In this document: one piece after another, positions 63,990 through 64,000 of the stretch
How positions within the stretch are numbered: position 1 is the stretch's first letter
Layout of the letters: the number at the start of each line of letters is the position of its first letter
DNA from: Bifidobacterium sp.
GTDB taxonomy: Bacteria; Actinomycetota; Actinomycetes; Actinomycetales; Bifidobacteriaceae
DNA length: 64,000 bases
Assembly: GCF_022647885.1 (NCBI RefSeq)
Contig: NZ_JALCLM010000001.1
Span: 186,001 to 250,000 of the forward strand
Direction of reading: 5' to 3'
Made by a program: the position numbers and the translations under genes
The notes under the pieces: model-generated
Told to the model about the DNA's origin: nothing
The model's input: only the letters and a program-made list of their open reading frames with translations
Databases searched by the model: none

Positions 63990-64000
63990 TGAAGAGATAT

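Overview
The window looks like a chromosomal segment from a member of the Bifidobacteriaceae (Bifidobacterium or a close relative). I infer this from gene content: paired GH13 alpha-glucosidases, a GH36 alpha-galactosidase, a ROK-controlled sugar ABC transporter, a DUF4012 protein beside a bifidobacterial-type exopolysaccharide (EPS) locus, strong GGAGG-type ribosome binding sites, and moderate GC in the housekeeping parts. No rRNA or tRNA was found, so the genus cannot be fixed.

Region by region. (1) 1-6.3 kb: the start of threonine dehydratase on the minus strand, then a ferric-siderophore uptake operon (lipoprotein, two FecCD permeases, ATPase) ending in a siderophore-interacting flavoreductase. 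(2) 6.3-22.2 kb: carbohydrate block with two alpha-glucosidases around a fused trehalose-6-P synthase/phosphatase, a three-gene sugar ABC transporter with a divergent ROK regulator, a DUF559 endonuclease-like gene and an alpha-galactosidase. (3) 22.4-30.5 kb: tadA, a Ca2+-type P-ATPase, an Na+/H+ antiporter, an esterase and a small membrane protein. (4) 30.7-48.1 kb: EPS cluster with a DUF4012 protein, a low-molecular-weight tyrosine phosphatase, a Wzz/BY-kinase, Wzy, Wzx and several glycosyltransferases. It is visibly AT-rich and full of long gene-free gaps. (5) 48.6-54.5 kb: accessory island holding an abortive-infection type reverse transcriptase, a two-gene cassette of a small beta-rich protein and a trypsin-like protease without a signal peptide, an intact AAA/DUF4143 ATPase and the decayed tail of a second one. 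(6) 54.9-61 kb: ascorbate-type PTS operon with a GntR/UTRA regulator, a toxin-antitoxin pair, and a divergent GntR/FCD regulator plus SHMT-like PLP enzyme. (7) 61.1-64 kb: membrane-anchored endonuclease/exonuclease/phosphatase-family protein and the EPS priming glycosyltransferase, which suggests that the EPS locus brackets the whole accessory island.

The most striking things not explained by genes are: a family of five 100-112 bp intergenic elements with conserved terminal inverted repeats (TTTGTGTAGGGATT / AATCCCTACACAAA) but mutually unrelated central palindromes, two pairs of which each bracket a single gene; a 62-bp-period array of GC-rich hairpins directly behind the sugar transporter operon; and the island carrying the reverse transcriptase and the cytoplasmic trypsin-like protease.
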